Assembly: GCF_047601025.1 (NCBI RefSeq)
Contig: NZ_JASGJZ010000001.1
Span: 3,720,001-3,784,000, forward strand
Reading direction: 5' to 3'
Length of the DNA: 64,000 nt
Origin: Pseudorhodoferax sp047601025
Lineage (GTDB): Bacteria > Pseudomonadota > Gammaproteobacteria > Burkholderiales > Burkholderiaceae_C
Position numbers and translations under genes: made by a program. Each line of letters begins with the position of its first letter. The stretch's first letter is position 1. Of the stretch, positions 1-7,158 are shown piece by piece. The notes below the pieces were generated by a model, which was not told the DNA's origin, did not search any database, and saw only the letters and a list, made by a program, of their open reading frames with translations.

Positions 1-232
1 CCAGCTTGCCGAGCGCCAGCGCCCTGGCGACGACGGCCTGGCCGTCGGCCTCCTGGCTCACGTCGCAGCGCACGCAGGCGCCGCCGATCTCGCGCGCGAC
101 CGCCTCGCCCTTGTCGGCCTGCAGGTCGGCGACGACGACGCGCCCGCCCTTGGCCGCCAGCGCCCGCGCCGTGCCTTCGCCCAGGCCCGAGGCGCCGCCG
201 GTGACGATGAAGACCTTGCCTGCGATGTCCAT
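1..232 (-). CDS. Short-chain dehydrogenase/reductase, N-terminal part (gene runs off the left edge)
   Basis: Only the first 77 residues are in the window; the rest lies beyond base 1. The ATG at 232 is followed by a Rossmann start: V-T-G-G-A-S-G-L-G (TGxxxGxG nucleotide-binding motif) and then V-V-A-D-L, with the Asp expected to prefer NAD(H). The N-terminus resembles 3-hydroxyacyl-CoA dehydrogenase/HSD10-type SDRs. That would suit fatty-acid or amino-acid beta-oxidation, but the catalytic Ser-Tyr-Lys lies outside the window, so the substrate is open. It starts 19 bp downstream of the binding-protein stop on the same strand and could be co-transcribed. Confidence 0.85.
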   Translation of the reverse strand, partial: MDIAGKVFIVTGGASGLGEGTARALAAKGGRVVVADLQADKGEAVAREIGGACVRCDVSQEADGQAVVARALALGKL

Positions 233-251
233 GCCGCGGCCTTCTCCGGGC

Positions 252-1292
252 CTACTTGAAGCCCACCCGGTCCAGCATCTGCTGCACCTTGAGCTGGTGC
301 GCGCCGACCGCGCCGATCGGAATGGTCTCGGCCTTGAAGCCGTTGGGCGCCATCTGGTCCAGCGCCGGGTTGTCCGTCTGCACCCCCTTGGCCGTGGGCC
401 ATTCGTTGTTGCCGTTGGCGAAGTAGTTCTGCGCCTCGGGGCTGGCCAGGTACTCCATCAGCTTGATGGCGTTGTCGCGGTTCTTGGCGTAGCGGGCCAC
501 GGCGCCGCCGGCGATGTTCAGGTGCGTGCCCCAGGTGCCCTGGTTCGGGAACACCACGCCCACGCGCTCGGCCACGGTGCGGTCGGCCGGGTTGGTGGAG
601 CGGATCAGCCGCGCCAGGTAGTAGCTGTTGGTCACGCCGACCGCGCACTCGCCCGAGGCCACGGCCTTGATCTGGTCGGTGTCGCCGCCCTTGGGGTCGC
701 GCGCCAAGTTGGCGACGACGCCGCGCAGCCATTCCTCGGTGCGCGTCTCGCCCATGTGCTCCATGACCGCGCCGAACAGGCTCAGGTTGTACGGGTGCGA
801 GCCGGAGCGGATGCACAGCTTGCCCTTGAGCGCTGGCGAGGCCAGCTTCTCGTAGCTGTCCACGTCGCCGGGCTTGAGCGTGGACTTGTCGTAGACGATC
901 ACGCGGGCGCGGGTGGAGAAGCCGAACCAGGAGATGCGGCCGTCGGCCGCCGGCTGCGAACGCAGGTTGGCCGGAATGGCGTCTTCCAGCAGCTTGGAAT
1001 GGATCGGCTGGAACAGCCCGTCCACCTGGCCGCGGTACAGCCGGGCCGCGTCCACCAGCAGGATCACGTCGGCCGGCGAGCTCGAGCCCTCGGCCTTCAG
1101 GCGGGCGATGATGTCGGCGTCGCCGGCGTCCACGCGGTTGATCTTGATGCCGGTGGCCTTGGTGAAGTTGCTGTACAGCGCCTCGTCGGTGGCGTAGTGG
1201 CGGGCGGAGTACAGGTTGACGACCTGGGACTGGGCCAGAGCTGCGCCGGCGGCCAGCAGCAGGGCGCCGGCGGAGGCTGCTTTCTTCAGCAT
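252..1292 (-). CDS. Extracellular solute-binding protein, Fe3+-type ABC importer
   Basis: A 346-residue periplasmic binding protein. The ATG at 1292 opens a clear Sec signal (MLKKAASAGALLLAAGAALA, cleavage near AQS). The mature start V-V-N-L-Y-S-A-R-H-Y and the later T-G-I-K-I-N are typical of FutA/FbpA-type iron receptors, and the family length fits. The frame stays open upstream to about 1472, but that part reads through a terminator and lacks a start with a ribosome site, so it was not used. No permease or ATPase gene adjoins it here; partners would be left of the window or unlinked. Ferric iron as ligand is inferred from the family. Confidence 0.85.
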   Translation of the reverse strand: MLKKAASAGALLLAAGAALAQSQVVNLYSARHYATDEALYSNFTKATGIKINRVDAGDADIIARLKAEGSSSPADVILLVDAARLYRGQVDGLFQPIHSKLLEDAIPANLRSQPAADGRISWFGFSTRARVIVYDKSTLKPGDVDSYEKLASPALKGKLCIRSGSHPYNLSLFGAVMEHMGETRTEEWLRGVVANLARDPKGGDTDQIKAVASGECAVGVTNSYYLARLIRSTNPADRTVAERVGVVFPNQGTWGTHLNIAGGAVARYAKNRDNAIKLMEYLASPEAQNYFANGNNEWPTAKGVQTDNPALDQMAPNGFKAETIPIGAVGAHQLKVQQMLDRVGFK

Positions 1293-1350
1293 GTGGTTCC
1301 TCTTGGAGCGATGAAGAGGGGCGATCCTAAGGGCAACGCGGCGCGCGCAT

Positions 1351-1376
1351 AAAAAAAGGCCCCGCGGAGCGGGGCC
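1351..1376 (-). terminator. Rho-independent terminator after the phasin gene
   Basis: On the minus strand a GGCCCCG/CGGGGCC stem with a 5-nt loop is followed directly by seven T residues (seen as seven A at 1351-1357 on the plus strand). It lies about 100 bp past the phasin stop and 59 bp before the binding-protein start, so it isolates the two units. Confidence 0.85.
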
Positions 1377-1472
1377 TCTGAAGGGGTTCCTGAACTCCGA
1401 TGAATTCGAAGAAACCCGAGGAGACAACTGGTGTCGGGAGCCGGTGGCCCGGCTTCCCAGCCAAGAAGGCAA

Positions 1473-2024
1473 TCAGCGCTTCTTGACGGCGGTGGCGGCC
1501 GTCTTGCTGGCGTTCACGGCGGAGGCGGCCACGGCGTTGAAGTTGGCTTCGGCGACGTCGCTGGCTTGCTTGACGGCCTTTTGCACCGATTCCAGCGCGT
1601 TGGTACCGGCAGCCACGGCGCTCTTGAACACGGCGACGGCGGTTTCGGAGCCGGCGGGGGCGTTCTTGGTAGCGGCGTCCACGGCCGACAGGAACTTCTT
1701 CTGCGCTTCGGTCGCCTGGACTTCCAGGGCCTTGGTCAGTTCGGCGCTGGTGCCTTGGGCGATTTCATAGACGTGGCGGCTGTAGGCGGCGGTCTTCTCG
1801 GCCAGGGGCTGCAGCAGGCTGGCTTGCAGGGCCAGCAGCTCTTGCGCGTCCTTGGCGGACAGGGCGGCCTGGGCGGTGTCGGCGGCTTCGGCCAGCGCGG
1901 CCTTGGAAGCGGTCACGTTCAGTTCGACCAGCTTTTCCACGCCTTCGAAGGCCTTGGTGGTCAGACCGAACAGCAGTTCGAAGTTGGCCTTGTGGGTGGC
2001 GATGATTTGGTCTCCAGTCAGCAT
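1473..2024 (-). CDS. phaP: Phasin family protein (PHA granule-associated)
   Basis: A 183-residue Ala/Val/Lys-rich amphipathic protein, close to the usual 180-190 residues of betaproteobacterial phasins. The start M-L-T-G-D-Q-I-I-A-T-H-K-A-N-F-E is the family signature, followed by helical heptads and a basic C-terminus. Phasins coat polyhydroxyalkanoate granules and control their size and number. The ATG at 2024 was chosen over a TTG 12 bp upstream because GGAGA sits just before the ATG. It is monocistronic, with its own promoter (2115-2142), two TGC-rich dyads and a terminator. No PHA synthase is in the window. Confidence 0.93.
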   Translation of the reverse strand: MLTGDQIIATHKANFELLFGLTTKAFEGVEKLVELNVTASKAALAEAADTAQAALSAKDAQELLALQASLLQPLAEKTAAYSRHVYEIAQGTSAELTKALEVQATEAQKKFLSAVDAATKNAPAGSETAVAVFKSAVAAGTNALESVQKAVKQASDVAEANFNAVAASAVNASKTAATAVKKR

Positions 2025-2091
2025 GAGATTCTCCAAGTTGAAAAAGTTGATGAGGGATCGGATTCCGCTTCTGCGCCACCACCCGAAGGAA

Positions 2092-2106
2092 TGTTGCAGT
2101 GCAGCA
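2092..2106 (-). promoter_or_regulatory. PhaR-type dyad overlapping the start of phasin transcription
   Basis: The minus strand reads TGCTGCACTGCAACA. A near-identical element lies at 2151-2166, on the other side of the promoter. Given the -10 at 2115-2120 it would cover roughly +2 to +16, a classic repressor position. PhaR is known to repress phasin genes from TGC/GCA dyads; assignment here is by similarity and position. Confidence 0.6.
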
Positions 2107-2114
2107 TGGAGCGA

Positions 2115-2142
2115 ATTATAGGGATGGGTCGGCCGCTTGCAA
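2115..2142 (-). promoter_or_regulatory. Sigma-70 promoter of the phasin gene
   Basis: On the minus strand TTGCAA (2137-2142) and a perfect TATAAT (2115-2120) are separated by 16 bp. Transcription would start near 2108, giving a leader of about 85 nt. It is one of the strongest promoter-like sequences in the window. Confidence 0.8.
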
Positions 2143-2150
2143 GACTTTTT

Positions 2151-2166
2151 TGTTGCGGTGCAGCAA
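2151..2166 (-). promoter_or_regulatory. Second PhaR-type dyad upstream of the phasin -35
   Basis: The minus strand reads TTGCTGCACCGCAACA, nearly matching the dyad at 2092-2106. The two start 59 bp apart and bracket the promoter. Placement suits binding by the PHA-responsive repressor PhaR at two operators; this is inferred. Confidence 0.55.
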
Positions 2167-2215
2167 TCTAGAGGGCTGCATCTAATTCCGGCAGCCGGCT
2201 GCCAGAATCCGCCGC

Positions 2216-2656
2216 ATGACCGAACCGGCCCGCCCCCAGCCGCGTCCGCGCGGCGACTTCCGCGTGTTCCGCCCGATCACCACGCGCTGGATGGACAACG
2301 ATGCCTACGGGCACGTCAACAACGTCGTGTACTACAGCTGGTTCGACACGGCCGTGAACGCGCACCTGATCGCCGAGGGCGTGCTGGACGTCGAGCACGG
2401 CCCGGTGATCGGGCTGGTGGTGGAGACGCAGTGCCGGTATTTCGCGCCGCTGGCCTTTCCGCAGACCATCGAGGCCGGCCTGCGCGTGGCGCGCCTGGGC
2501 GGCACCAGCGTGCGCTACGAGGTGGGGCTGTTCGCGCAGGGGGCGGCGCAGACGGCCGCCCACGGGCACTTCGTCCACGTCTACGTGGATCGCGCGAGCC
2601 GCCGGCCCGTGCCGCTGCCGGCAGCCTTGCGCGCCGTGCTGCAGCAGCTGCTCTGA
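2216..2656 (+). CDS. Acyl-CoA thioesterase, YbgC/4-hydroxybenzoyl-CoA thioesterase hot-dog family
   Basis: A 146-residue single hot-dog protein, the usual length. The diagnostic segment near residues 26-40 reads W-M-D-N-D-A-Y-G-H-V-N-N-V-V-Y-Y; its Asp is the catalytic carboxylate of the D-x-x-G-H-V-N-N motif, which lies on the hot-dog helix. It should hydrolyse acyl-CoA to free acid and CoA in the cytoplasm; the acyl chain cannot be told from sequence. It is divergent from the phasin gene and convergent with the next gene. Confidence 0.9.
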   Translation: MTEPARPQPRPRGDFRVFRPITTRWMDNDAYGHVNNVVYYSWFDTAVNAHLIAEGVLDVEHGPVIGLVVETQCRYFAPLAFPQTIEAGLRVARLGGTSVRYEVGLFAQGAAQTAAHGHFVHVYVDRASRRPVPLPAALRAVLQQLL

Positions 2657-2662
2657 GTGCCG

Positions 2663-2695
2663 GCCCGCCCGGGCCGGGCCGGGCGCGGGGCGGGC
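2663..2695. terminator. GC-rich hairpin between convergent genes
   Basis: GCCCGCCC (2663-2670) can pair with GGGCGGGC (2688-2695) in the gap between the convergent thioesterase gene and the periplasmic protein gene. There is no T tract on either strand, so it is only a possible stem-type end. Confidence 0.3.
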
Positions 2696-3106
2696 TCAGC
2701 GGCCCTGCCTGGCGTGGCTCCGGGCCGAGGCGTGGGCCGCCTTGGCGTCCTTCATGCAGACGTCCTTGGCGTTGCCGGCCAGCGCATCGCACTTCTGCTT
2801 GGCGGTGTCGTAGGCCGCGTCGGCCTTGGCCTCGGCGACCTTGGCGCTGGCCTCGCCGCCCGGCTTGTACTGGGCTTCCAGCTCGGCCTTGGCGACCTTC
2901 TCCTTGCCCTTGGCTTCGCTGACGCACACGTCCTTGGCGTCGCCGGACAGGCCGTCGCAGCGCTCCTTCTCGGCCTTGTACTGGGCTTCGATGCGGTCTT
3001 CCGCAGCCTTGTACTCGTCGCGCGTCATCGCGCCGGCATGCGTGGCCAGCGACAGGCCGAGGGCGAGGCCCAGGGCGGCGAGGGGCGTCTTCGCAAGGGT
3101 CGGCAT
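2696..3106 (-). CDS. Periplasmic protein with two Cys-pair repeats, function unknown
   Basis: 136 residues with a clean Sec signal ending ATHAGA. The mature part is highly charged and helical and holds an internal duplication: K-x-x-C-D-x-L-x-G-x-A-K-D-V-C-x-x-x-A-K occurs near residues 48-67 and again near 103-122. Each repeat has two Cys about a dozen residues apart, which could form disulfides in the periplasm. Similar small secreted proteins are common but unnamed in Burkholderiales. It lies 31 bp downstream of the CsbD gene on the same strand, so both may be stress-induced. I do not recognise a defined function. Confidence 0.8.
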   Translation of the reverse strand: MPTLAKTPLAALGLALGLSLATHAGAMTRDEYKAAEDRIEAQYKAEKERCDGLSGDAKDVCVSEAKGKEKVAKAELEAQYKPGGEASAKVAEAKADAAYDTAKQKCDALAGNAKDVCMKDAKAAHASARSHARQGR

Positions 3107-3137
3107 GGTGGTGCTCCTCGGTCAACAAGGAGAGCGC

Positions 3138-3362
3138 TCAGACGGACTTCTCGAAGAAGAAGTCGGGGTTGCGGCCTTCCCATTCGCGCACCTGGCGTTC
3201 GGCCTCCTCGCGCGCGAGGCCGTGGCGCTCCTGGATGCGGCCGATCAGCTGCTCGCGCCGGCCCTCGATCACGTCGAGGTCGTCGTTGGTGAGCTTGCCC
3301 CACTGCTCCTGGACCTTGCCCTTGAACTGCTTCCAGTTGCCCTGGATCGTGTCGTTGTTCAT
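3138..3362 (-). CDS. CsbD-like general stress protein
   Basis: 74 residues opening M-N-N-D-T-I-Q-G-N-W-K-Q-F-K-G-K-V-Q-E-Q, the signature of the CsbD family (E. coli YjbJ), followed by W-G-K-L-T-N-D-D and a helical, charged C-terminus. Family members are abundant soluble proteins induced in stationary phase or osmotic stress; no biochemical activity is established. GGAGCACGAC precedes the ATG. A second, distinct CsbD protein is encoded at 10689-10886. Confidence 0.92.
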   Translation of the reverse strand: MNNDTIQGNWKQFKGKVQEQWGKLTNDDLDVIEGRREQLIGRIQERHGLAREEAERQVREWEGRNPDFFFEKSV

Positions 3363-3539
3363 GTCGTGCTCCTGGTGGATCGGATGCGTCCTGCAGCGGA
3401 CGTGGAGCTACTCTAGGCAGGCCGCCCCGGCCGGCCGGTAGGACATGCCGGCCAGCACGCGTAGGCGGGCCGCCTGCGACAATGCCGTCGCCGCCGTCGG
3501 CGGCCCTGCCACACGGAGACAAGCCGCGAAACCGCCACC

Positions 3540-4739
3540 ATGATCCTGACCAGCCTTCTCGACACGGACCTGTACAAGTTCACGATGATGCAGGCCGTGC
3601 TGCACCAGTTTCCGGGCGCGCAGGTGGAATACCGCTTCAAGTGCCGCAACCAGGGCGTCGCGCTGGCGCCCTACGTCAACGAGATCCGCGAGCAGGTGCG
3701 CCACCTGTGCACGCTGCACTTCGCGGACGCGGAGCTGGCCTACCTGCGCTCGCTGCGCTTCATCAAGAGCGACTTCGTCGACTTCCTGGGCCTTTTCCGG
3801 CTCAACGAGAAGTACATCGACATCCAGCCGCTGCCCTCGGGCGAGATCGACATCCGCATCCAGGGCCCGTGGCTGCACACCATCCTGTTCGAGATCCCGG
3901 TGCTGGCCATCGTCAACGAGGTCTACTTCCGCAACGCCGCGAAGAACCCTGACTTCGCCCAGGGCCGCGCGCGGCTGGACCGCAAGATCGACCAGCTGCA
4001 GGGCCCGGACCTGGCCGAGCTGAAGATCGCCGACTACGGCACGCGCCGGCGCTTTTCCAAGGCCTGGCACGAGGAGGTGCTGCGCCACCTGGCCGCGCGG
4101 CTGGGCACCGGCCCCAAGGGCCAGCTCGCCGGCACCAGCAACGTGCTGTTCGCGATGAAGCTGGGCATGACGCCGCTGGGCACCGTGGCGCACGAGTACA
4201 TGCAGGCCTGCCAGGCGCTGGGCCCGCGGCTGCGCGACAGCCAGGTGTTCGCGTTCGACTCCTGGGCCAAGGAGTACCGCGGCGACCTGGGCATCGCGCT
4301 GTCCGACGTGTACGGGCTGGAGCCCTTCCTGCGCGACTTCGACATGTACTTCTGCAAGCTGTTCGACGGCGCCCGCCACGACAGCGGCGATCCGTTCACC
4401 TGGGGCGAGCGCATGATCGAGCACTACCGCCACAACCGCGTGGACCCGCATACCAAGACGCTGATCTTCAGCGACGGGCTGACCGTGCCGCGCACCATCG
4501 AGCTGTACCAGCGCTTCCGCGGCCGCTGCCAGCTCGCGTTCGGCATCGGCACCAACCTGACCAACGACCTGGGCGACCCGCCGCAGCACGTGCCGCTGCA
4601 GATCGTGATCAAGATGGTGCGCTGCAACGGCCAGCCGGTGGCCAAGCTGTCGGACACGCCGTCCAAGAACATGTGCGAGGACGAGCGGTACCTGGGCTAC
4701 CTGCGCCAGGTGTTCGAGATCGAGCAGCCGGCCGCATGA
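3540..4739 (+). CDS. pncB: Nicotinate phosphoribosyltransferase
   Basis: 399 residues, matching E. coli PncB (about 400). It condenses nicotinate with PRPP, using ATP, to give nicotinate mononucleotide in the Preiss-Handler NAD salvage route. Recognisable parts are the start L-T-S-L-L-D-T-D-L-Y-K-F-T-M-M-Q, the central T-S-N-V-L-F-A-M-K with G-T-V-A-H-E holding the autophosphorylated His, and F-S-D-G-L near 310. It opens a tightly packed five-gene run; its stop shares ATGA with the next start. The 177 bp upstream contain no other gene. Confidence 0.96.
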   Translation: MILTSLLDTDLYKFTMMQAVLHQFPGAQVEYRFKCRNQGVALAPYVNEIREQVRHLCTLHFADAELAYLRSLRFIKSDFVDFLGLFRLNEKYIDIQPLPSGEIDIRIQGPWLHTILFEIPVLAIVNEVYFRNAAKNPDFAQGRARLDRKIDQLQGPDLAELKIADYGTRRRFSKAWHEEVLRHLAARLGTGPKGQLAGTSNVLFAMKLGMTPLGTVAHEYMQACQALGPRLRDSQVFAFDSWAKEYRGDLGIALSDVYGLEPFLRDFDMYFCKLFDGARHDSGDPFTWGERMIEHYRHNRVDPHTKTLIFSDGLTVPRTIELYQRFRGRCQLAFGIGTNLTNDLGDPPQHVPLQIVIKMVRCNGQPVAKLSDTPSKNMCEDERYLGYLRQVFEIEQPAA

Positions 4740-6163
4740 AGCCGACCGATCTGAGCCGGGCGCTGCGGCCGCTCGGCGCCGCCCTGTGTGCGCTGGCCGC
4801 GCCGGCCGTCGCTTCCGCGGCCGACCTCGACGGCCGCGCGCTGTCGGCCTGGTGGGCCCTGCCGTTCGCGGGCGTGCTGCTGTCGATCGCGCTGTTCCCG
4901 CTGTTCGCCATGCGCGTGTGGCACTACCACTACGGCAAGATCACGGCGGCCTGGACGCTGGCGTTCTTCGTGCCCTTCCTCGTCGCCTACGGCCCGGCCC
5001 TGGCCGGCGCCAGCCTGGTGCATGCGCTGCTGGCCGAGTACATCCCCTTCATCGTGCTGCTGACGGCCCTGTTCACGGTGGCCGGCGGCATCTACATCCG
5101 CGGCAACCTGCACGGCAGCCCGCTGCTGAACACCGGGCTGCTGGCCTTGGGCGCCGTGCTGGCCAGCTTCATGGGCACGACCGGCGCGTCCATGCTGCTG
5201 ATCCGGCCGCTGGTGCGCGCCAACGACAACCGCCGCCACCGGGCGCACGTCGTCGTGTTCTTCATCTTCATCGTCTCCAACATCGGCGGCTCGCTGACGC
5301 CGCTGGGCGACCCGCCGCTGTTCCTCGGCTTCCTGAAGGGCGTGGAATTCTTCTGGACGCTGCGCAACATCCTGCCCGAGACCGCCTTCATGCTGGCCTG
5401 CCTGCTGGCGCTGTTCTTCGTGCTGGACAGCTGGTACTACCGGCGCGAGGGCGTGCTGCCAGTCGACCCGACGCCCGACACGGCCCGCCTGGGCTTCGAC
5501 GGCGGCATCAACTTCGTGCTGCTCGGCGCCGTGGTCGCCCTGGTGCTGATGAGCGGGCTGTGGCGTTCCGAGGTGGCGTTCGACGTATTCGGCACGCCGC
5601 TGCCATTGCCGGCGCTGGTGCGCGACGGCGGCCTGGTCGCCGTGACGCTGGCGTCGCTCGGGCTGACGGCCCGCCAGGTGCATCGGGACAACCAGTTCTC
5701 CTGGGGGCCGATGGTCGAGGTGGCCAAGCTGTTCGCCGGCATCTTCCTGACCATCATCCCGGTCATCGCCATGCTGCGCGCGGGCGTGGACGGGCCCTTC
5801 GGCGCCGTGGTGCGCGCCGTCACCGGGCCGGACGGCCAGCCGCTGCCGGCCATGTACTTCTGGGCCACCGGCGTTCTCAGCTCCTTCCTCGACAACGCGC
5901 CGACCTACCTGGTGTTCTTCAACACCGCGGGCGGCGACCCGCAGCAGCTCATGACCACGCTCGCGCCCACGCTGGCCGCCATTTCGGCCGGCGCGGTGTT
6001 CATGGGCGCCAACTCCTACATCGGCAACGCGCCCAACCTGATGGTCAAGGCCATCGCCGAGGAGCGCGGCGTCGCCATGCCCAGCTTCTTCGGCTACATG
6101 GGCTGGTCCTGCGCCGTGCTGGTGCCGCTGTTCGTCGTTCTCACCTTCCTGTTCTTCACGTGA
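4736..6163 (+). CDS. Sodium:proton antiporter-like membrane protein (ArsB/NhaD superfamily)
   Basis: 475 residues, with a signal-like first helix and about 11-12 further hydrophobic segments. Conserved pieces include T-G-A-S-M-L-L-I-R-P near 145-160, S-N-I-G-G-S-L-T-P-L-G-D-P-P-L near 180-200 and the C-terminal S-S-F-L-D-N-A-P-T-Y with M-G-A-N-S-Y-I-G-N-A-P-N. The repeated N/D-x-P pattern is typical of ion transporters of the NhaD/citrate-transporter superfamily. It probably exchanges Na+ for H+ across the inner membrane; the ion is inferred. The ATG at 4736 overlaps the pncB stop (ATGA), which fixes the start. Confidence 0.85.
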   Translation: MKPTDLSRALRPLGAALCALAAPAVASAADLDGRALSAWWALPFAGVLLSIALFPLFAMRVWHYHYGKITAAWTLAFFVPFLVAYGPALAGASLVHALLAEYIPFIVLLTALFTVAGGIYIRGNLHGSPLLNTGLLALGAVLASFMGTTGASMLLIRPLVRANDNRRHRAHVVVFFIFIVSNIGGSLTPLGDPPLFLGFLKGVEFFWTLRNILPETAFMLACLLALFFVLDSWYYRREGVLPVDPTPDTARLGFDGGINFVLLGAVVALVLMSGLWRSEVAFDVFGTPLPLPALVRDGGLVAVTLASLGLTARQVHRDNQFSWGPMVEVAKLFAGIFLTIIPVIAMLRAGVDGPFGAVVRAVTGPDGQPLPAMYFWATGVLSSFLDNAPTYLVFFNTAGGDPQQLMTTLAPTLAAISAGAVFMGANSYIGNAPNLMVKAIAEERGVAMPSFFGYMGWSCAVLVPLFVVLTFLFFT

Positions 6164-6174
6164 CCGATCCCTCC

Positions 6175-7158
6175 ATGTCCAAGCCCGCCGTCCTCGTCGC
6201 CCGTGCCGTGTTCCCCGAAGTGCTGGAGCGCCTGGCGCAGCATTTCGAGGTCAGCGCCAACCAGGCCGACGAGACCTGGAGCGCGGACGAGCTGGCCGCG
6301 CGCCTGGCCGGCAGGCAGGGCGTGTTCACGACCGCCAGCGAGCGCATCGACGCCGCGCTGCTGGCGCGCTGCCCCGACCTCAGGATCGCCGCCAACATGG
6401 CCGTCGGCTACAACAACTTCGACCTGGAGGCGATGACGGCGCGCGGCGTGCTGGCCACCAACGCGCCCGACGTGCTGACCGAGACCACCGCCGACTTCGG
6501 CTTCGCGCTGCTGATGGCCACCGCGCGCCGCATCGCCGAGAGCGAGCACTACCTGCGCGCCGGCAAGTGGACGCAGTGGAGCTACGACCTGTTCGCCGGC
6601 AGCGACGTGCATGGCGCCACGCTCGGCATCCTGGGCATGGGCCGCATCGGCCAGGGCATCGCGCGGCGCGGCGCCCACGGCTTCGGCATGCAGGTGATCT
6701 ACCACAACCGCTCGCGCCTGGCGCCGGCGCTGGAGGCCGACTGCAAGGCCCGCTACGTCGGCAAGGAGGAGCTGCTGCGCCAGGCCGACCACCTGGTGCT
6801 GGTGCTGCCGTACTCGCCGGCCTCGCACCATGCCATCGGCGCGGCCGAGCTGGCGCTGATGAAGCCCACGGCCACGCTGGTCAACATCGCGCGCGGCGGC
6901 ATCGTGGACGACGCGGCGCTGGCCGCCGCGCTGCGCGAGCGGCGCATCGCCGCCGCCGGGCTGGACGTGTTCGAGGGCGAGCCCTGCGTGCACCCGGAAC
7001 TGCTGGCCGTGCCCAACGTGGTGCTCACGCCGCACATCGCCAGCGCCAGTATCCCGACCCGGCTGGCCATGGCCAACCTGGCCGCCGACAACCTGATCGG
7101 CTACCTGACCCAGGGCCAAGCGCTGAATCCGCTGAATCCGTCCGTGCTGCATGCCTGA
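6175..7158 (+). CDS. 2-hydroxyacid dehydrogenase (glyoxylate/hydroxypyruvate reductase type)
   Basis: 327 residues of the D-isomer-specific 2-hydroxyacid dehydrogenase family. Rossmann motif G-I-L-G-M-G-R-I-G-Q-G-I lies near 150, N-I-A-R-G-G-I-V-D-D near 240, D-V-F-E-G-E-P near 265 and the catalytic H of T-P-H-I-A-S near 288. It would reduce glyoxylate or hydroxypyruvate with NAD(P)H (GhrB-like). An in-frame GTG at 6160 overlapping the antiporter stop is an alternative start adding five residues. Its end overlaps rmuC by 8 bp. Confidence 0.92.
   Translation: MSKPAVLVARAVFPEVLERLAQHFEVSANQADETWSADELAARLAGRQGVFTTASERIDAALLARCPDLRIAANMAVGYNNFDLEAMTARGVLATNAPDVLTETTADFGFALLMATARRIAESEHYLRAGKWTQWSYDLFAGSDVHGATLGILGMGRIGQGIARRGAHGFGMQVIYHNRSRLAPALEADCKARYVGKEELLRQADHLVLVLPYSPASHHAIGAAELALMKPTATLVNIARGGIVDDAALAAALRERRIAAAGLDVFEGEPCVHPELLAVPNVVLTPHIASASIPTRLAMANLAADNLIGYLTQGQALNPLNPSVLHA

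Noticed and set aside
6160..6174. GTG start for the 2-hydroxyacid dehydrogenase
   Set aside because: Possible through overlap with the antiporter stop, but the ATG at 6175 fits the family start better; kept only as an alternative.
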